Positions 21,901 through 37,648 are shown, counted from the first letter of the stretch. The stretch is 64,000 nt of DNA from Eunapius fragilis (GCA_963681505.1 OY811972.1:15915110-15979109); one strand, 5' to 3'. Notes: a model not told the origin generated them from the sequence alone. A program made the numbers and translations.

Positions 21901-24900
21901 CATTATGTATGACTTCTGCAGGAGTCAAGTATCACCATGTAAGACTCCAGTAGGATTCAAGTATGGTGGTATGTATGACTCCTGCAGGAGTCATGTATCT
22001 CAATGTATGACTCCTGTAGGAGTCAAGTATGGTGGTATGTATGACTCCTGCAGGAGTCAAGTATCTCAATGCATGACTCCTGCTGGAGTCAAGTATGTCA
22101 TGATGTATGACTCCTGCAGGAGTCAAGTATGTCATTATGTATGACTCCTGCAGGAGTCAAGTATCTCCATGTATGACTCCTGCACTAGTCAAGTATGTTG
22201 GTATGTATGACTCCTGCAGGAGTCAATTATCTCAATGCATGACTCCTGCAGGAGTCAAGTATGTCATTATGTATGACTCCTGCAGGAGTCAAGTATCTCC
22301 ATGCATGACTCCTGCAGGAGTCAAGTATGTAATCATGTATGACTCCTGCTGGAGTCAAGTATTTCCATGTATGACTCCTGCAGGAGTTAAGTATCTCAAT
22401 GTATGACTCCTGAAGGAGTCAAGTATGTCATTATGTATGACTTCTGCAGGAGTCAAGTATCACCATGTAAGACTCCAGCAGGATTCAAGTATGGTGGTAT
22501 GTATGACTCCTGCAGGAGTCATGTATCTCAATACATGACTCCTGCAGGAGTCAAGTATGTCATTATGTACGTCTCCTGCAGGAGTCAAGTATGTCATTAT
22601 GTATGACTCCTGCAGGAGTCAAGTATCTCCATGTATGACTATTGCACTAGACAAGTATGTTGGTATGTATGACTCCTGCAGGAGTCAATTATCTCAATGC
22701 ATGACTCCTGCAGGAGTCAAGTATGTCATAATGTATGACTCCTGCAGGAGTCAAGTATACCGATGTATGACTCCTGCAGGAGTCAAGTATGTTGGTATGT
22801 ATGACTCCTGCAGGAGTCAAGTATCTCCATGTATGACTCCTGCAGGAGACAAGTATCTCTATGCTTGACTCCTGCAGGAGTCAAGTATATCCATATGAAT
22901 GACTCCTGCAGGAGTCAAGTAGGTTGGTATGTATGACTCCTGCAGGTGTCAAGTATCTCAATGTATGACTCCTCCAGGAGTCAAGTATGTCATTATGTAT
23001 GACTCCTGCTGGAGTCAAGTATCTCCATGCATGACTCCTGCAGGAGTCAAGTATGTTGGTATGTATGACTCCTGCGGGAGTCAAGTATCTCAATGTATGA
23101 CTCCTGCAGGAGTCCAGTATGTCAGTATGTATGACACCTGCAGGACTCAAGTATCCCAATGCATGACTCCTGTAGGAGTCAAGTATGTTGGTATGTATTA
23201 CTCCCGCAGGAGTCAAGTATCTCAATGCATGACTCCTGCAGGAGTCAAGTATGTCATGATGTATGACTCCTGCAGGAGTCAAGTATCTCTATGCATGACT
23301 CCTGCAGGAGTAAAGTATATCCGTATGTATGACTCCTGCAGGAGTCAAGTATCTCCATGAATGACTCTAGCAGGAGTCAAGTATGTTGGTATGTATGACT
23401 CCAGCAGGAGTCAAGTATCTCATTGTATGACTCCTACAGGAGTCAAGTATCTCAATGTATGACTCCTGCAGGAGTCAAGTATCTCTATGCATGACTCCTG
23501 CAGGAGTCAAGTATATCCATATGTATGACTCCTGTAGGAGTCAAGTATCTCCATGAATGACTCCTGCAGGAGTCAAGTATGTTGGTATGTATGACTCCAG
23601 CAGGAGTCAAGTATCTCAATGTATGACTCCTGCAGGAGTCAAGTATCTGAATGCATGACTCCTGAAGGAGTCAAGTATGTCATTATGAATAACTCCTGCA
23701 GGAATCAAGAATCTCCATGTAAGACTCCTGTAGGAGTCAAGAATGGTGGTATGTATGACTCCTGCAGGAGTCAAGTATCTCAATGTATGACTCCTCCAGG
23801 AGTCAAGTATGTCATTATGTATGACTCCTGCAGGAGTCAAGTATCTCCATGCATGACTCCTGCAGGAGTCACGTATCTCCATGCATGACTCCTGCAGGAG
23901 TCAAGTATGTTGGTATGTATGACTCCTGCAGGAGTCAAGTATCTCAATGTATGAATCCTGCAGGAGTCCAGTATGTCAGTATGTATGACCCCTGCAGAAG
24001 TCAAGTATCTGTATGCATGATTCCTACAGGAGGCAAGTATGTCAATATGGATGACTCCTGCAGGAGTCATGTATCTCCATGTATGACTCCTGCAGGAGTC
24101 ATGTATCTCCGCGTATGACTCCTGCAGGAGTCAAGTATGTTGGTATGTATGACTCCCGCAGAAGTCAAGTTTCTCAATGCATGACTCCTGCAGGAGTCAA
24201 GTATGTCATGTGGTATGACTCCTGCAGGAGTCAAGTATCTCTATGCATGACTCCTGCAGGAGTCAAGTATGGTGGTATGTATGACCCCTGCAGGAGTCAA
24301 GTATCTCAATGTATGACTCCTGTAGGAGTGAAGTATGTTGGTATGTATGACTCCTGCAGGAGTCAAGTATCTCAATGTATGACTCTTGCAGGAGTCAGGT
24401 ATGTCACTATGTATGACACCTGCAGGAGTCAAGTATCTCAATGCATGACTCCTGCAGGAGTCAAGTATGTCATGATGTATGACTCCTGCAGGAGTCAAAT
24501 ATCTCTATGCACGACTCCTGCAGGAGTCAAGTATATCCATATGTATAACTCCTGCAGGAGTCAAGTATCTCCATGCATGACTCCTGCAGGAGTCAAGTAT
24601 GCTGGTATGTATGACACCTGCAGGAGTCAAGTATCTCAATGTATGTCTCCTGCAGGAGTCCAGTATGTCAGTATGTATGACACCTGCTGGAGTCAAGTAT
24701 CCCAATGCATGACTCCTGTAGAAGTCAAGTATGTTGGTATGTATGACTCCTGCAGGAGTCAAGTATCTCAATACATGACTCCTGCAGGAGTCAAGTATGT
24801 CATTATGTATGTCTCCTGCAGGAGTCAAGTATGTCATTATGTATGACTCTTGCAGGAGTTAAGTATCTCCATGTATGACTACTGCACTAGACAAGTGTGT

Positions 24901-25698
24901 TGGTATGTATGACTCCTGCAGGAGTCAATTATCTCAATGCATGACTCCTGCAGGAGTCAAGTATGTCATAATGTATGACTCCTGCAGGAGTCAAGTATCT
25001 CCATGCATGACTCCAGCAGGAGTCAAGTATGTCATTATGTATGACTCCTGCAGGAGTCAAGTATACCAATGTATGACTCCTGCAGGAGTCAAGTATGTTG
25101 GTATGTATGACTCCTGCAGGAGTCAAGTATCTCCATGTATGACTCCTGCAGGAGACAAGTATCTCTATGCTTGACTCCTTCAGGAGTCAAGTATATCCAT
25201 ATGAATGACTCCTGCAGGAGTCAAGTATCTCCATGTATGACTCCTGCAGGAGTCAAGTAGGTTGGTATGTATGACTCCTGCAGGTGTCAAGTATCTCAAT
25301 GTATGACTCCTCCAGGAGTCAAGTATGTCATTATGTATGACTCCTGCTGGAGTCAAGTATCTCCATGCATGACTCCTGCAGGAGTCAAGTATGTTGGTAT
25401 GTATGACTCCTGCGGGAGTCAAGTATCTCAATGTATGACTCCTGCAGGAGTCCAGTATGTCAGTATGTATGACACCTGCAGGACTCAAGTATCCCAATGC
25501 ATGACTCCTGTAGGAGTCAAGTATGTTGGTATGTATTACTCCCGCAGGAGTCAAGTATCTCAATGCATGACTCCTTCAGGAGTCAAGTATGTCATGATGT
25601 ATGACTCCTGCAGGAGTCAAGTATCTCTATGCATGACTCCTGCAGGAGTCAAGTATATCCGTATGTATGACTCCTGCAGGAGTCAAGTATCTCCATGA
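18927..25698 (+). repeat. 4.9-kb-offset segmental duplication in satellite B
   Basis: Segments at 18927-19160, 19169-19550, 20019-20216 and 20357-20788 return near 23837, 24079, 24929 and 25267, all at an offset of 4910 bp, with very few changes. The 20357 pattern also returns at 22929 (offset 2572). Roughly 18.9-20.8 kb and 23.8-25.7 kb are therefore copies of one block. Confidence 0.78.
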
Positions 25699-26699
25699 AT
25701 GACTCTTGCAGGAGTCAAGTATGTTGGTATGTATGACTTCAGCAGGAGTCAAGTATCTCATTGTATGACTCCTACAGGAGTCAAGTATCTCAATGTATGA
25801 CTCCTGCAGGAGTCAAGTATCTCTATGCATGACTCCTGCAGGAGTCAAGTATATCCATATGTATGACTCCTGTAGGAGTCAAGTATCTCCATGAATGACT
25901 CCTGCAGGAGTCAAGTATGTTGGTATGTATGACTCCAGCAGGAGTCAAGTATCTCAATGTATGACTCCTGCAGGAGTCAAGTATCTGAATGCATGACTCC
26001 TGAAGGAGTCAAGTATGTCATTATGAATAACTCCTGAGGGAATCAAGAATCTCCATGTAAGACTCCTGTAGGAGTCAAGAATGGTGGTATGTATGACTCC
26101 TGCAGGAGTCAAGTATCCAAATGCATGACTCCTGCAGGAGTCAAGTATGTCATTATGTACGTCTCCTGCAGGAGTCAAGTATGTCATGATGTATGACTCC
26201 TGCAGGAGTCAAGTATCTCTATGCTTGACTCCTGCAGGAGTCAAGTATATCCATATGAATGACTCCTGCAGGAGTCAAGTATCTCAATGTATGACTCCTC
26301 CAGGAGTCAAGTATGTCATTATGTATGACTCCTGCAGGTGTCAAGTATCTCCATGCATGACTCCTGCAGGAGTCAAGTATCTCCATGCATGACTCCTGCA
26401 GGAGTCAAGTATGTTGGTATGTATGACTCCTGCGGGAGACAAGTATCTCAATGTATGACTCCTGCAGGAGTCCAGTATGTCAGTATGTATTACCCCTGCA
26501 GGACTCAAGTATCCCAATGCATGACTCCTGTAGGAGTCAAGTATGTTTGGTATGTATTACTCCCGCAGGAGTCAAGTATCTCAATGCATGACTCCTGCAG
26601 GAGTCAAGTATGTCATGATGTATGACTCCTGCAGGAGTCAAGTATCTCTATGCATGACTCCTGCAGGAGTCAAGTATATCCGTATGTATGACTCCTGCA

Positions 26700-29600
26700 G
26701 GAGTCAAGTATCTCCATGAATGACTCCTGCAGGAGTCAAGTAAGTTGGTATGTATGACTCCAGCAGGAGTCAAGTATCTCATTGTATGACTCCTACAGGA
26801 GTCAAGTATCTCAATGTATGACTCCTGCAGGAGTCAAGTATCTCTATGCATGACTCCTGCAGGAGTCAAGTATATCCATATGTATGACTCCTGTAGGAGT
26901 CAAGTATCTCCATGAATGACTCCTGCAGGAGTCAAGTATGTTGGTATGTATGACTCCAGCAGGAGTCAAGTATCTCAATGTATGACTCCTGCAGGAGTCA
27001 AGTATCTGAATGCATGACTCCTGAAGGAGTCAAGTATGTCATTATGAATAACTCCTGCAGGAATCAAGAATCTCCATGTAAGACTCCTGTAGGAGTCAAG
27101 AATGGTGGTATGTATGACTCCTGCAGGAGTCAAGTATCTCAATGCATGACTCCTGCAGGAGTCAAGTATGTAATGATGTATGACTCCTGCAGGAGTCAAG
27201 TATGTCATTATGTATGACTCCTGCAGGAGTCAAGTATCTCCTTGTATGACTCCTGCACTAGTCAAGTATGTTGGTATGTATGACTCCTGCAGGAGTCAAT
27301 TATCTCAATGTATGACTCCTGCAGGAGTCAAGTATGTCATTATGTATGACTCCTGCAGGAGTCAAGTATCTCCATGCATGACTCCTGCAGGAGTCAAGTA
27401 TGTCATTATGTATGACTCCTGCAGGAGTCAAGTATCTCCATGTATGACTCCTGCAGGAGTCAAGTATGCTAGTATGCATGACTCCTGCAGGAGTCAAGTA
27501 TCTCAATGCATGACTCCTGTAGGAGTCAAGTATGTTGGTATATATGACTCCTGCAGGAGTCAAGTATCTCAATGCATGACTCCTGAAGGAGTCAAGTATG
27601 TCATTATGTATGACTCCTGCAGGAGTCAAGTATCTCCATGCATGACTCCTGCAGGAGTCAAGTATGTAATTATGTATGACTCCTGCTGGAGTCAAGTATC
27701 TCCATGTATGACTCCTGCAGGAGTCAAGTATCTCTTTGCATGACTCCTGCAGGAGTCAAGTATGGTGGTATGTATGACTCCTGCAGGAGTCAAGTATCTC
27801 AATGTATGACTCCTGTAGGAGTGAAGTATGTTGGTATGTATGACTCCTGCAGGAGTCAAGTATCTCAATGTATGACTCTTGCAGGAGTCAGGTATGTCAC
27901 TATGTATGACACCTGCAGGAGTCAAGTATCTCAATGCATGACTCCTGCAGGAGTCATGTATGTCATGATGTATGACTCCTGCAGGAGTCAAATATCTCTA
28001 TGCACGACTCCTGCAGGAGTCAAGTATATCCATATGTATAACTCCTGCAGGAGTCAAGTATCTCCATGCATGACTCCTGCAGGAGTCAAGTATGCTGGTA
28101 TGTATGACACCTGCAGGAGTCAAGTATCTCAATGTATGTCTCCTGCAGGAGTCCAGTATGTCAGTATGTATGACACCTGCTGGAGTCAAGTATCCCAATG
28201 CATGACTCCTGTAGAAGTCAAGTATGTTGGTATGTATGACTCCTGCAGGAGTCAAGTATCTCAATACATGACTCCTGCAGGAGTCAAGTATGTCATTATG
28301 TATGTCTCCTCCAGGAGTCAAGTATGTCATTATGTATGACTCCTGCTGGAGTCAAGTATCTCCATGCATGACTCCTGCAGGAGTCAAGTATGTTGGTATG
28401 TATGACTCCTGCGGGAGTCAAGTATCTCAATGTATGACTCCTGCAGGAGTCCAGTATGTCAGTATGTATGACACCTGCAGGACTCAAGTATCCCAATGCA
28501 TGACTCCTGTAGGAGTCAAGTATGTTGGTATGTATTACTCCCGCAGGAGTCAAGTATCTCAATGCATGACTCCTTCAGGAGTCAAGTATGTCATGATGTA
28601 TGACTCCTGCAGGAGTCAAGTATCTCTATGCATGACTCCTGCAGGAGTCAAGTATATCCGTATGTATGACTCCTGCAGGAGTCAAGTATCTCCATGAATG
28701 ACTCCTGCAGGAGTCAAGTAAGTTGGTATGTATGACTCCAGCAGGAGTCAAGTATCTCATTGTATGACTCCTACAGGAGTCAAGTATCTCAATGTATGAC
28801 TCCTGCAGGAGTCAAGTATCTCTATGCATGACTCCTGCAGGAGTCAAGTATATCCATATGTATGACTCCTGTAGGAGTCAAGTATCTCCATGAATGACTC
28901 CTGCAGGAGTCAAGTATGTTGGTATGTATGACTCCAGCAGGAGTCAAGTATCTCAATGTATGACTCCTGCAGGAGTCAAGTATCTGAATGCATGACTCCT
29001 GAAGGAGTCAAGTATGTCATTATGAATAACTCCTGCAGGAATCAAGAATCTCCATGTAAGACTCCTGTAGGAGTCAAGAATGGTGGTATGTATGACTCCT
29101 GCAGGAGTCAAGTATCTCAATGCATGACTCCTGCAGGAGTCAAGTATGTAATGATGTATGACTCCTGCAGGAGTCAAGTATGTCATTATGTATGACTCCT
29201 GCAGGAGTCAAGTATCTCCTTGTATGACTCCTGCACTAGTCAAGTATGTTGGTATGTATGACTCCTGCAGGAGTCAATTATCTCAATGTATGACTCCTGC
29301 AGGAGTCAAGTATGTCATTATGTATGACTCCTGCAGGAGTCAAGTATCTCCATGCATGACTCCTGCAGGAGTCAAGTATGTCATTATGTATGACTCCTGC
29401 AGGAGTCAAGTATCTCCATGTATGACTCCTGCAGGAGTCAAGTATGCTAGTATGCATGACTCCTGCAGGAGTCAAGTATCTCAATGCATGACTCCTGTAG
29501 GAGTCAAGTATGTTGGTATATATGACTCCTGCAGGAGTCAAGTATCTCAATGCATGACTCCTGAAGGAGTCAAGTATGTCATTATGTATGACTCCTGCAG

Positions 29601-32600
29601 GAGTCAAGTATCTCCATGCATGACTCCTGCAGGAGTCAAGTATGTAATTATGTATGACTCCTGCTGGAGTCAAGTATCTCCATGTATGACTCCTGCAGGA
29701 GTCAAGTATCTCTATGCATGACTCCTGCAGGAGTCAAGTATGGTGGTATGTATGACTCCTGCAGGAGTCAAGTATCTCAATGTATGACTCCTGTAGGAGT
29801 GAAGTATGTTGGTATGTATGACTCCTGCAGGAGTCAAGTATCTCAATGTATGACTCTTGCAGGAGTCAGGTATGTCACTATGTATGACACCTGCAGGAGT
29901 CAAGTATCTCAATGCATGACTCCTGCAGGAGTCAAGTATGTCATGATGTATGACTCCTGCAGGAGTCAAATATCTCTATGCACGACTCCTGCAGGAGTCA
30001 AGTATATCCATATGTATAACTCCTGCAGGAGTCAAGTATCTCCATGCATGACTCCTGCAGGAGTCAAGTATGCTGGTATGTATGACACCTGCAGGAGTCA
30101 AGTATCTCAATGTATGTCTCCTGCAGGAGTCCAGTATGTCAGTATGTATGACACCTGCTGGAGTCAAGTATCCCAATGCATGACTCCTGTAGAAGTCAAG
30201 TATGTTGGTATGTATGACTCCTGCAGGAGTCAAGTATCTCAATACATGACTCCTGCAGGAGTCAAGTATGTCATTATGTATGTCTCCTCCAGGAGTCAAG
30301 TATGTCATTATGTATGACTCCTGCTGGAGTCAAGTATCTCCATGCATGACTCCTGCAGGAGTCAAGTATGTTGGTATGTATGACTCCTGCGGGAGTCAAG
30401 TATCTCAATGTATGACTCCTGCAGGAGTCCAGTATGTCAGTATGTATGACACCTGCAGGACTCAAGTATCCCAATGCATGACTCCTGTAGGAGTCAAGTA
30501 TGTTGGTATGTATTACTCCCGCAGGAGTGAAGTATCTCAATGCATGACTCCTTCAGGAGTCAAGTATGTCATGATGTATGACTCCTGCAGGAGTCAAGTA
30601 TCTCTATGCATGACTCCTGCAGGAGTCAAGTATATCCGTATGTATGACTCCTGCAGGAGTCAAGTATCTCCATGAATGACTCTTGCAGGAGTCAAGTATG
30701 TTGGTATGTATGACTCCAGCAGGAGTCAAGTATCTCATTGTATGACTCCTACAGGAGTCAAGTATCTCAATGTATGACTCCTGCAGGAGTCAAGTATCTC
30801 TATGCATGACTCCTGCAGGAGTCAAGTATATCCATATGTATGACTCCTGTAGGAGTCAAGTATCTCCATGAATGACTCCTGCAGGAGTCAAGTATGTTGG
30901 TATGTATGACTCCAGCAGGAGTCAAGTATCTCAATGTATGACTCCTGCAGGAGTCAAGTATCTGAATGCATGACTCCTGAAGGAGTCAAGTATGTCATTA
31001 TGAATAACTCCTGCAGGAATCAAGAATCTCCATGTAAGACTCCTGTAGGAGTCAAGAATGGTGGTATGTATGACTCCTGCAGGAGTCAAGTATCTCAATG
31101 CATGACTCCTGCAGGAGTCAAGTATGTCATTATGTACGTCTCCTGCAGGAGTCAAGTATGTCATTATGTACGTCTCCTGCAGGAGTCAAGTATGTCATTA
31201 TGTATGACTCCTGCAGGAGTCAAGTATCTCCATGCATGACTCCTGTAGGAGTCAAGTATCTCCATGAATGACTCCTGCAGGAGTCAAGTATGTTGGTATG
31301 TATGACTCCAGCAGGAGTCAAGTATCTCAATGTATGACTCCTGCAGGAGTCAAGTATCTGAATGCATTACTCCTGAAGGAGTCAAGTATGTCATTATGAA
31401 TAACTCCTGCATGAATCAAGAATCTCCATGTAAGACTCCTGTAGGAGTCAAGAATGGTGGTATGTATGACTCCTGCAGGAGTCAAGTATCTCAATGCATG
31501 ACTCCTGCAGGAGTCAAGTATGTAATGATGTATGACTCCTGCAGGAGTCAAGTATGTCATTATGTATGACTCCTGCAGGAGTCAAGTATCTCCTTGTATG
31601 ACTCCTGCACTAGTCAAGTATGTTGGTATGTATGACTCCTGCAGGAGTCAATTATCTCAATGTATGACTCCTGCAGGAGTCAAGTATGTCATTATGTATG
31701 ACTCCTGCAGGAGTCAAGTATCTCCATGCATGACTCCTGCAGGAGTCAAGTATGTCATTATGTATGACTCCTGCAGGAGTCAAGTATCTCCATGTATGAC
31801 TCCTGCAGGAGTCAAGTATGCTAGTATGCATGACTCCTGCTGGAGTCAAGTATCTCAATGCATGACTCCTGTAGGAGTCAAGTATGTTGGTATATATGAC
31901 TCCTGCAGGAGTCAAGTATCTCAATGCATGACTCCTGAAGGAGTCAAGTATGTCATTATGTATGACTCCTGCAGGAGTCAAGTATCTCCATGCATGACTC
32001 CTGCAGGAGTCAAGTATGTAATTATGTATGACTCCTGCTGGAGTCAAGTATCTCCATGTATGACTCCTGCAGGAGTCAAGTATCTCTATGCATGACTCCT
32101 GCAGGAGTCAAGTATGGTGGTATGTATGACTCCTGCAGGAGTCAAGTATCTCAATGTATGACTCCTGTAGGAGTGAAGTATGTTGGTATGTATGACTCCT
32201 GCAGGAGTCAAGTATCTCAATGTATGACTCTTGCAGGAGTCAGGTATGTCACTATGTATGACACCTGCAGGAGTCAAGTATCTCAATGCATGACTCCTGC
32301 AGGAGTCAAGTATGTCATGATGTATGACTCCTGCAGGAGTCAAATATCTCTATGCACGACTCCTGCAGGAGTCAAGTATATCCATATGTATAACTCCTGC
32401 AGGAGTCAAGTATCTCCATGCATGACTCCTGCAGGAGTCAAGTATGCTGGTATGTATGACACCTGCAGGAGTCAAGTATCTCAATGTATGTCTCCTGCAG
32501 GAGTCCAGTATGTCAGTATGTATGACACCTGCTGGAGTCAAGTATCCCAATGCATGACTCCTGTAGAAGTCAAGTATGTTGGTATGTATGACTCCTGCAG

Positions 32601-32690
32601 GAGTCAAGTATCTCAATACATGACTCCTGCAGGAGTCAAGTATGTCATTATGTATGTCTCCTGCAGGAGTCAAGTATGTCATTATGTATG
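26700..32690 (+). repeat. 1978-bp higher-order repeat, three near-identical copies
   Basis: Patterns at 26978-27217 and 27180-27743 return at 28956 and 29158 (offset 1978) almost unchanged. The segment at 28953-29186 returns at 30931 with several changes. The third copy carries an extra segment of 396 bp (12 average units), so later parts return at an offset of 2374 (31532-32095). Copy limits are approximate because the units are similar throughout. Confidence 0.82.
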
Positions 32691-35600
32691 ACTCCTGCAG
32701 GAGTCAAGTATCTCCATGTATGACTACTGCACTAGACAAGTATGTTGGTATGTATGACTCCTGCAGGAGTCAATTATCTCAATGCATGACTCCTGCAGGA
32801 CTCAAGTATGTCATAATGTATGACTCCTGCAGGAGTCAAGTATCTCCATGCATGACTCCTGCAGGAGTCAAGTATCTCCATGTATGACTCCTGCAGGAGA
32901 CAAGTATCTCTATGCTTGACTCCTGCAGGAGTCAAGTATATCCATATGAATGACTCCTGCAGGAGTCAAGTATCTCCATGTATGACTCCTGCAGGAGTCA
33001 AGTAGGTTGGTATGTATGACTCCTGCAGGTTTCAAGTATCTCAATGTATGACTCCTCCAGGAGTCAAGTATGTCATTATGTATGACTCCTGTAGGAGTCA
33101 AGTATCTCCATGCATGACTCCTGCAGGAGTCAAGTATGTTGGTATGTATGACTCCTGCGGGAGTCAAGTATCTCAATGTATGACTCCTGCATGAGTCCAG
33201 TATGTCAGTATGTATTACACCTGCAGGACTCAAGTATCCCAATGCATGACTCCTGTAGGAGTCAAGTATGTTGGTATGTATTACTCCCGCAGGAGTCAAG
33301 TATCTCAATGCATGACTCCTGCAGGAGTCAAGTATGTCATGATGTATGACTCCTGCAGGAGTCAAGTATCTCTATGCATGACTCCTGCAGGAGTCAAGTA
33401 TATCCGTATGTATGACTCCTGCAGGAGTCAAGTATCTCCATGAATGACTCCTGCAGGAGTCAAGTAAGTTGGTATGTATGACTCCAGCAGGAGTCAAGTA
33501 TCTCATTGTATGACTCCTACAGGAGTCAAGTATCTCAATGTATGACTCCTGCAGGAGTCAAGTATCTCTATGCATGACTCCTGCAGGAGTCAAGTATATC
33601 CATATGTATGACTCCTGTAGGAGTCAAGTATCTCCATGAATGACTCCTGCAGGAGTCAAGTATGTTGGTATGTATGACTCCAGCAGGAGTCAAGTATCTC
33701 AATGTATGACTCCTGCAGGAGTCATGTATCTGAATGCATGACTCCTGAAGGAGTCAAGTATGTCATTATGAATAACTCCTGCAGGAATCATGAATCTCCA
33801 TGTAAGACTCCTGTAGGAGTCAAGAATGGTGGTATGTATGACTCCTGCAGGAGTCAAGTATCTCAATGCATGACTCCTGCAGGAGTCAAGTATGTAATGA
33901 TGTATGACTCCTGCAGGAGTCAAGTATCTCCATGTATGACTACTGCACTAGACAAGTATGTTGGTATGTATGACTCCTGCAGTAGTCAATTATCTCAATG
34001 CATGACTCCTGCAGGAGTCAAGTATGTCATGATGTATGACTCCTGCAGGAGTCAAGTATCTCTATGCATGACTCCTGCAGGAGTCAAGTATATCCGTATG
34101 TATGACTCCTGCAGGAGTCAAGTATCTCCATGAATGACTCCTGCAGGAGTCAAGTATGTTGGTATATATGACTCCTGCAGGAGTCAACTATCTCAATGCA
34201 TGACTCCTGAAGGAGTCAAGTATGTCATTATGTATGACTCCTGCAGGAGTCAAGTATCTCCATGTATGACTCCTGCAGGAGTCAAGTATGGTGGTATGTA
34301 TGACTCCTGCAGGAATCATGTATCTCAATGTATGACTCCTGTAGGAGTCATGTATGTTGGTATGTATGACTCCTGCAGGAGTCAAGTATCACAATGCATG
34401 ACTCCTGCAGGAGTCAAGTATGTCATTATGTACGTCTCCTGCAGGAGTCAAGTATGTCATGATGTATGACTCCTGCAGGAGTCAAGTATCTCTATGCTTG
34501 ACTCCTGCAGGAGTCAAGTATATCCATGTATGACTCCTGCAGGAGCCAAGTAGGCTGGTATGTATGACTCCTGCAGGTGTCAAGTATATCAATGTATGAC
34601 TCCTCCAGGAGTCAAGTATGTCATTATGTATGACTCCTGCAGGAGTCAAGTATCTCCATGCATGACTCCTGCAGGAGTCAAGTATGGTGGTATGTATGAC
34701 TCCTGCAGGAGTCATGTATCTCAATGCATGACTCCTGTAGGAGTCAAGTATGTTGGTATGTATGACTCCTGCAGGAGTCAAGTATCTCATTGCATGACTC
34801 CTGCAGGAGTCAAGTATGTCATTATGTACGTCAACTGCAGGAGTCAAGTATGTCATGATGTATGACTCCCGCAGGAGTCAAGTATCTCTATGCTTGACTC
34901 CTGCAGGAGTCAAGAATATCCATATGTATGACTCCTGCAGGAGTCAAGTATCTCCATGTTTGACTCCTGCAGGAGTCAAGTATGTTGGTTTGTATGACTC
35001 CTGCAGGAGTCATGTATCTCAATGCATGACTCCTGTAGGAGTCTAGTATGTTGGTATGTATGACTCCTGCTGGAATCAAGTATCTCAATTCATGACTCCT
35101 GCAGGAGTCAAGTATGTCATTATGTACGTCTCCTGCAGGAGTCAAGTATGTCATTATGTATGACTACTGCACTAGACAAGTATGTTGGTATGTATGACTC
35201 CTGCAGGAGTCAATTATGTCATAATGTATGACTCCTGCAGGAGTCAAGTATCTCCATGCATTACTCCAGCAGGAGTCAAGTATGTCATTATGTATGACTC
35301 CTGCAGGAGTCAAGTATACCAATGTATGACTCCTGCAGGAGTCAAGTATCTCCATGCATTACTCCTGCAGGAGTTAAGTATGTCATTATGTTTGACTCCT
35401 GCAGGAGTCAAGTATACCAATGTATGACTCCTGCAGGAGTCAAGTATGTTGGTATGTATGACTCCTGCAGGAGTCAAGTATCTCCATGTATGACTCCTGC
35501 AGGAGTCAAGTATGTTGGTATATATGACTCCTGCAGGAGTCAAGTATCTCAATGTTTGACTCCTGCAGTAGTCAATTATGTTGGTATGTATGACTCCTGC

Positions 35601-37648
35601 AGGAGTCAAGTATCTCAATGCATGACTACTGAAGGAGTCAAGTATGTCATTATGTATGACTCCTGAAGGAGTCAAGTATCTCCATGTAAGACTCCTGCAG
35701 GAGTCAAGTATGGTGGTATGTATGACTCCTGCAGGAGTCATGTATCTCAATGTATGACTCCTGTAGGAGTCAAGTATGTTCGTATGTATGACTCCTGCAG
35801 GAGTCAACTATCTCAATGCATGACTCCTGCAGGAGTCAAGTATGGTGGTATATATGACTCCTGCAGGAGTCAAGTATCTCAATGCATGACTCCTGCAGGA
35901 GTCAAGTATGTCATTATGTACGTCTCCTGCAGGAGTCAAGTATGTCATTATGTATGACTCCTGCAGTAGTCAAGTATGTCATTATGTATGACTCCTGCAG
36001 GAGTCAAGTATGTCCATATATGACTCCTGCAGTAGTCAATTATGTTGCTATGTATGACTCCTGCAGGAGTCAATTATCTCAATGCATGACTCCTGCAGGA
36101 GTTTAGTATGTCATTATGTATGACTCCTGCAGGAGTCAAGAATCTCAATGCATGACTCCTGCAGGAGTCAAGTATGTCATTATGTATGACTCCTGCAGGA
36201 GTCAAGTATGTCATTATGTATGACTCCTGCAGGAGTCAAGTATCTCCATGTATGACTCCTGCAGGAGTCAAGTATGTTGGTATGTATGACTCCTGCAGGA
36301 GTCAAGTATCTCAATGTATGACTCCTGTAGCAGTCAAGTATGGTGGTATGTATGACTCCTGCAGGAGTCAAGTATCTCAATGTATGACTCCTGCAGGAGT
36401 CAAGTATGTCATGATGTATGACTCCTGCAGGAGTCAAGTATCTCCATGTATGACTCCTGCAGAAGTCAAGTATGTTGGTATGTTCCTGCAGGAGTCAAGT
36501 ATCTCAATGTATGACTCCTCCAGGAGTCAAGTATGTCATTATGTATGACTCCTGCAGGAGTCAAGTATCTCCATGCATGACTCCTGCAGGAGTCGCGTAT
36601 CTCCATGCATGACTCCTGCAGGAGTCAAATATGTTGGTATGTATGACTCCTGCAGGAGTCAAGTATCTCAATGCATGACTCCTGCAGGAGTCCAGTATGT
36701 CAGTATGTATGACTCCTGCAGAAGTCAAGTATCTGTATGCATGATTCCTACAGGAGGCAAGTGTGTCAATATGGATGACTCCTGCAGGAGTCATGTATCT
36801 TCATGTATGACTCCTGCAGGAGTCATGTATCTCCGCGTATGACTCCTGCAGGAGTCAAGTATGTTGGTATGTATGACTCCCGCAGGAGTCAAGTATCTCA
36901 ATGCATGACTTCTGCATGAGTCAAGTATGTCATGTGGTATGACTCCTGCAGGAGTCAAGTATCTCTATGCATGACTCCTGCAGGAGTCAAGTATGGTGGT
37001 ATGTATGACTCCTGCAGGAGTCAAGTATCTCAATGTATGACTCCTGTAGGAGAGAAGTAAGTTGGTATGTATGACTCCTGCAGGAGTCAAGTATCTCAAT
37101 GTATGACTGCTGTAGGAGTCAAGTATGTTGGTATATATGACTCCTGCAGGAGTCAAGTATCTCAATGCATGACTCCTGAAGGAGTCAAGTATGTCATTAT
37201 GTATGACTCCTGCAGGAGTCAAGTATCTCCATGTATGACTCCTGCAGGAGTCAAGTATGGTGGTATGTATGACTCCTGCAGGAGTCATGTATCTCAATGT
37301 ATGACTCCTGTAGGAGTCAAGTATGTTGGTATGTATGACTCCTGCAGGAGTCAAGTATCTCAATGCATGACTCCTGCAGGAGTCAAGTATGTCATTATGT
37401 ACGTCTCCTGCAGGAGTCAAGTATGTCATGATGTATGACTCCTGCAGGAGTCAAGTATCTCTATGCTTGACTCCTGCAGGAGTCAAGTATATCCATATGA
37501 ATGACTCCTGAAGGAGTCAAGTATCTCCATGTATGACTCCTGCAGGAGTCAAGTAGGTTGGTATGTATGACTCATGCAGGTGTCAAGTATCTCAATGTAT
37601 GACTCCTCCAGGAGTCAAGTATGTCATTATGTATGACTCCTACAGGAG

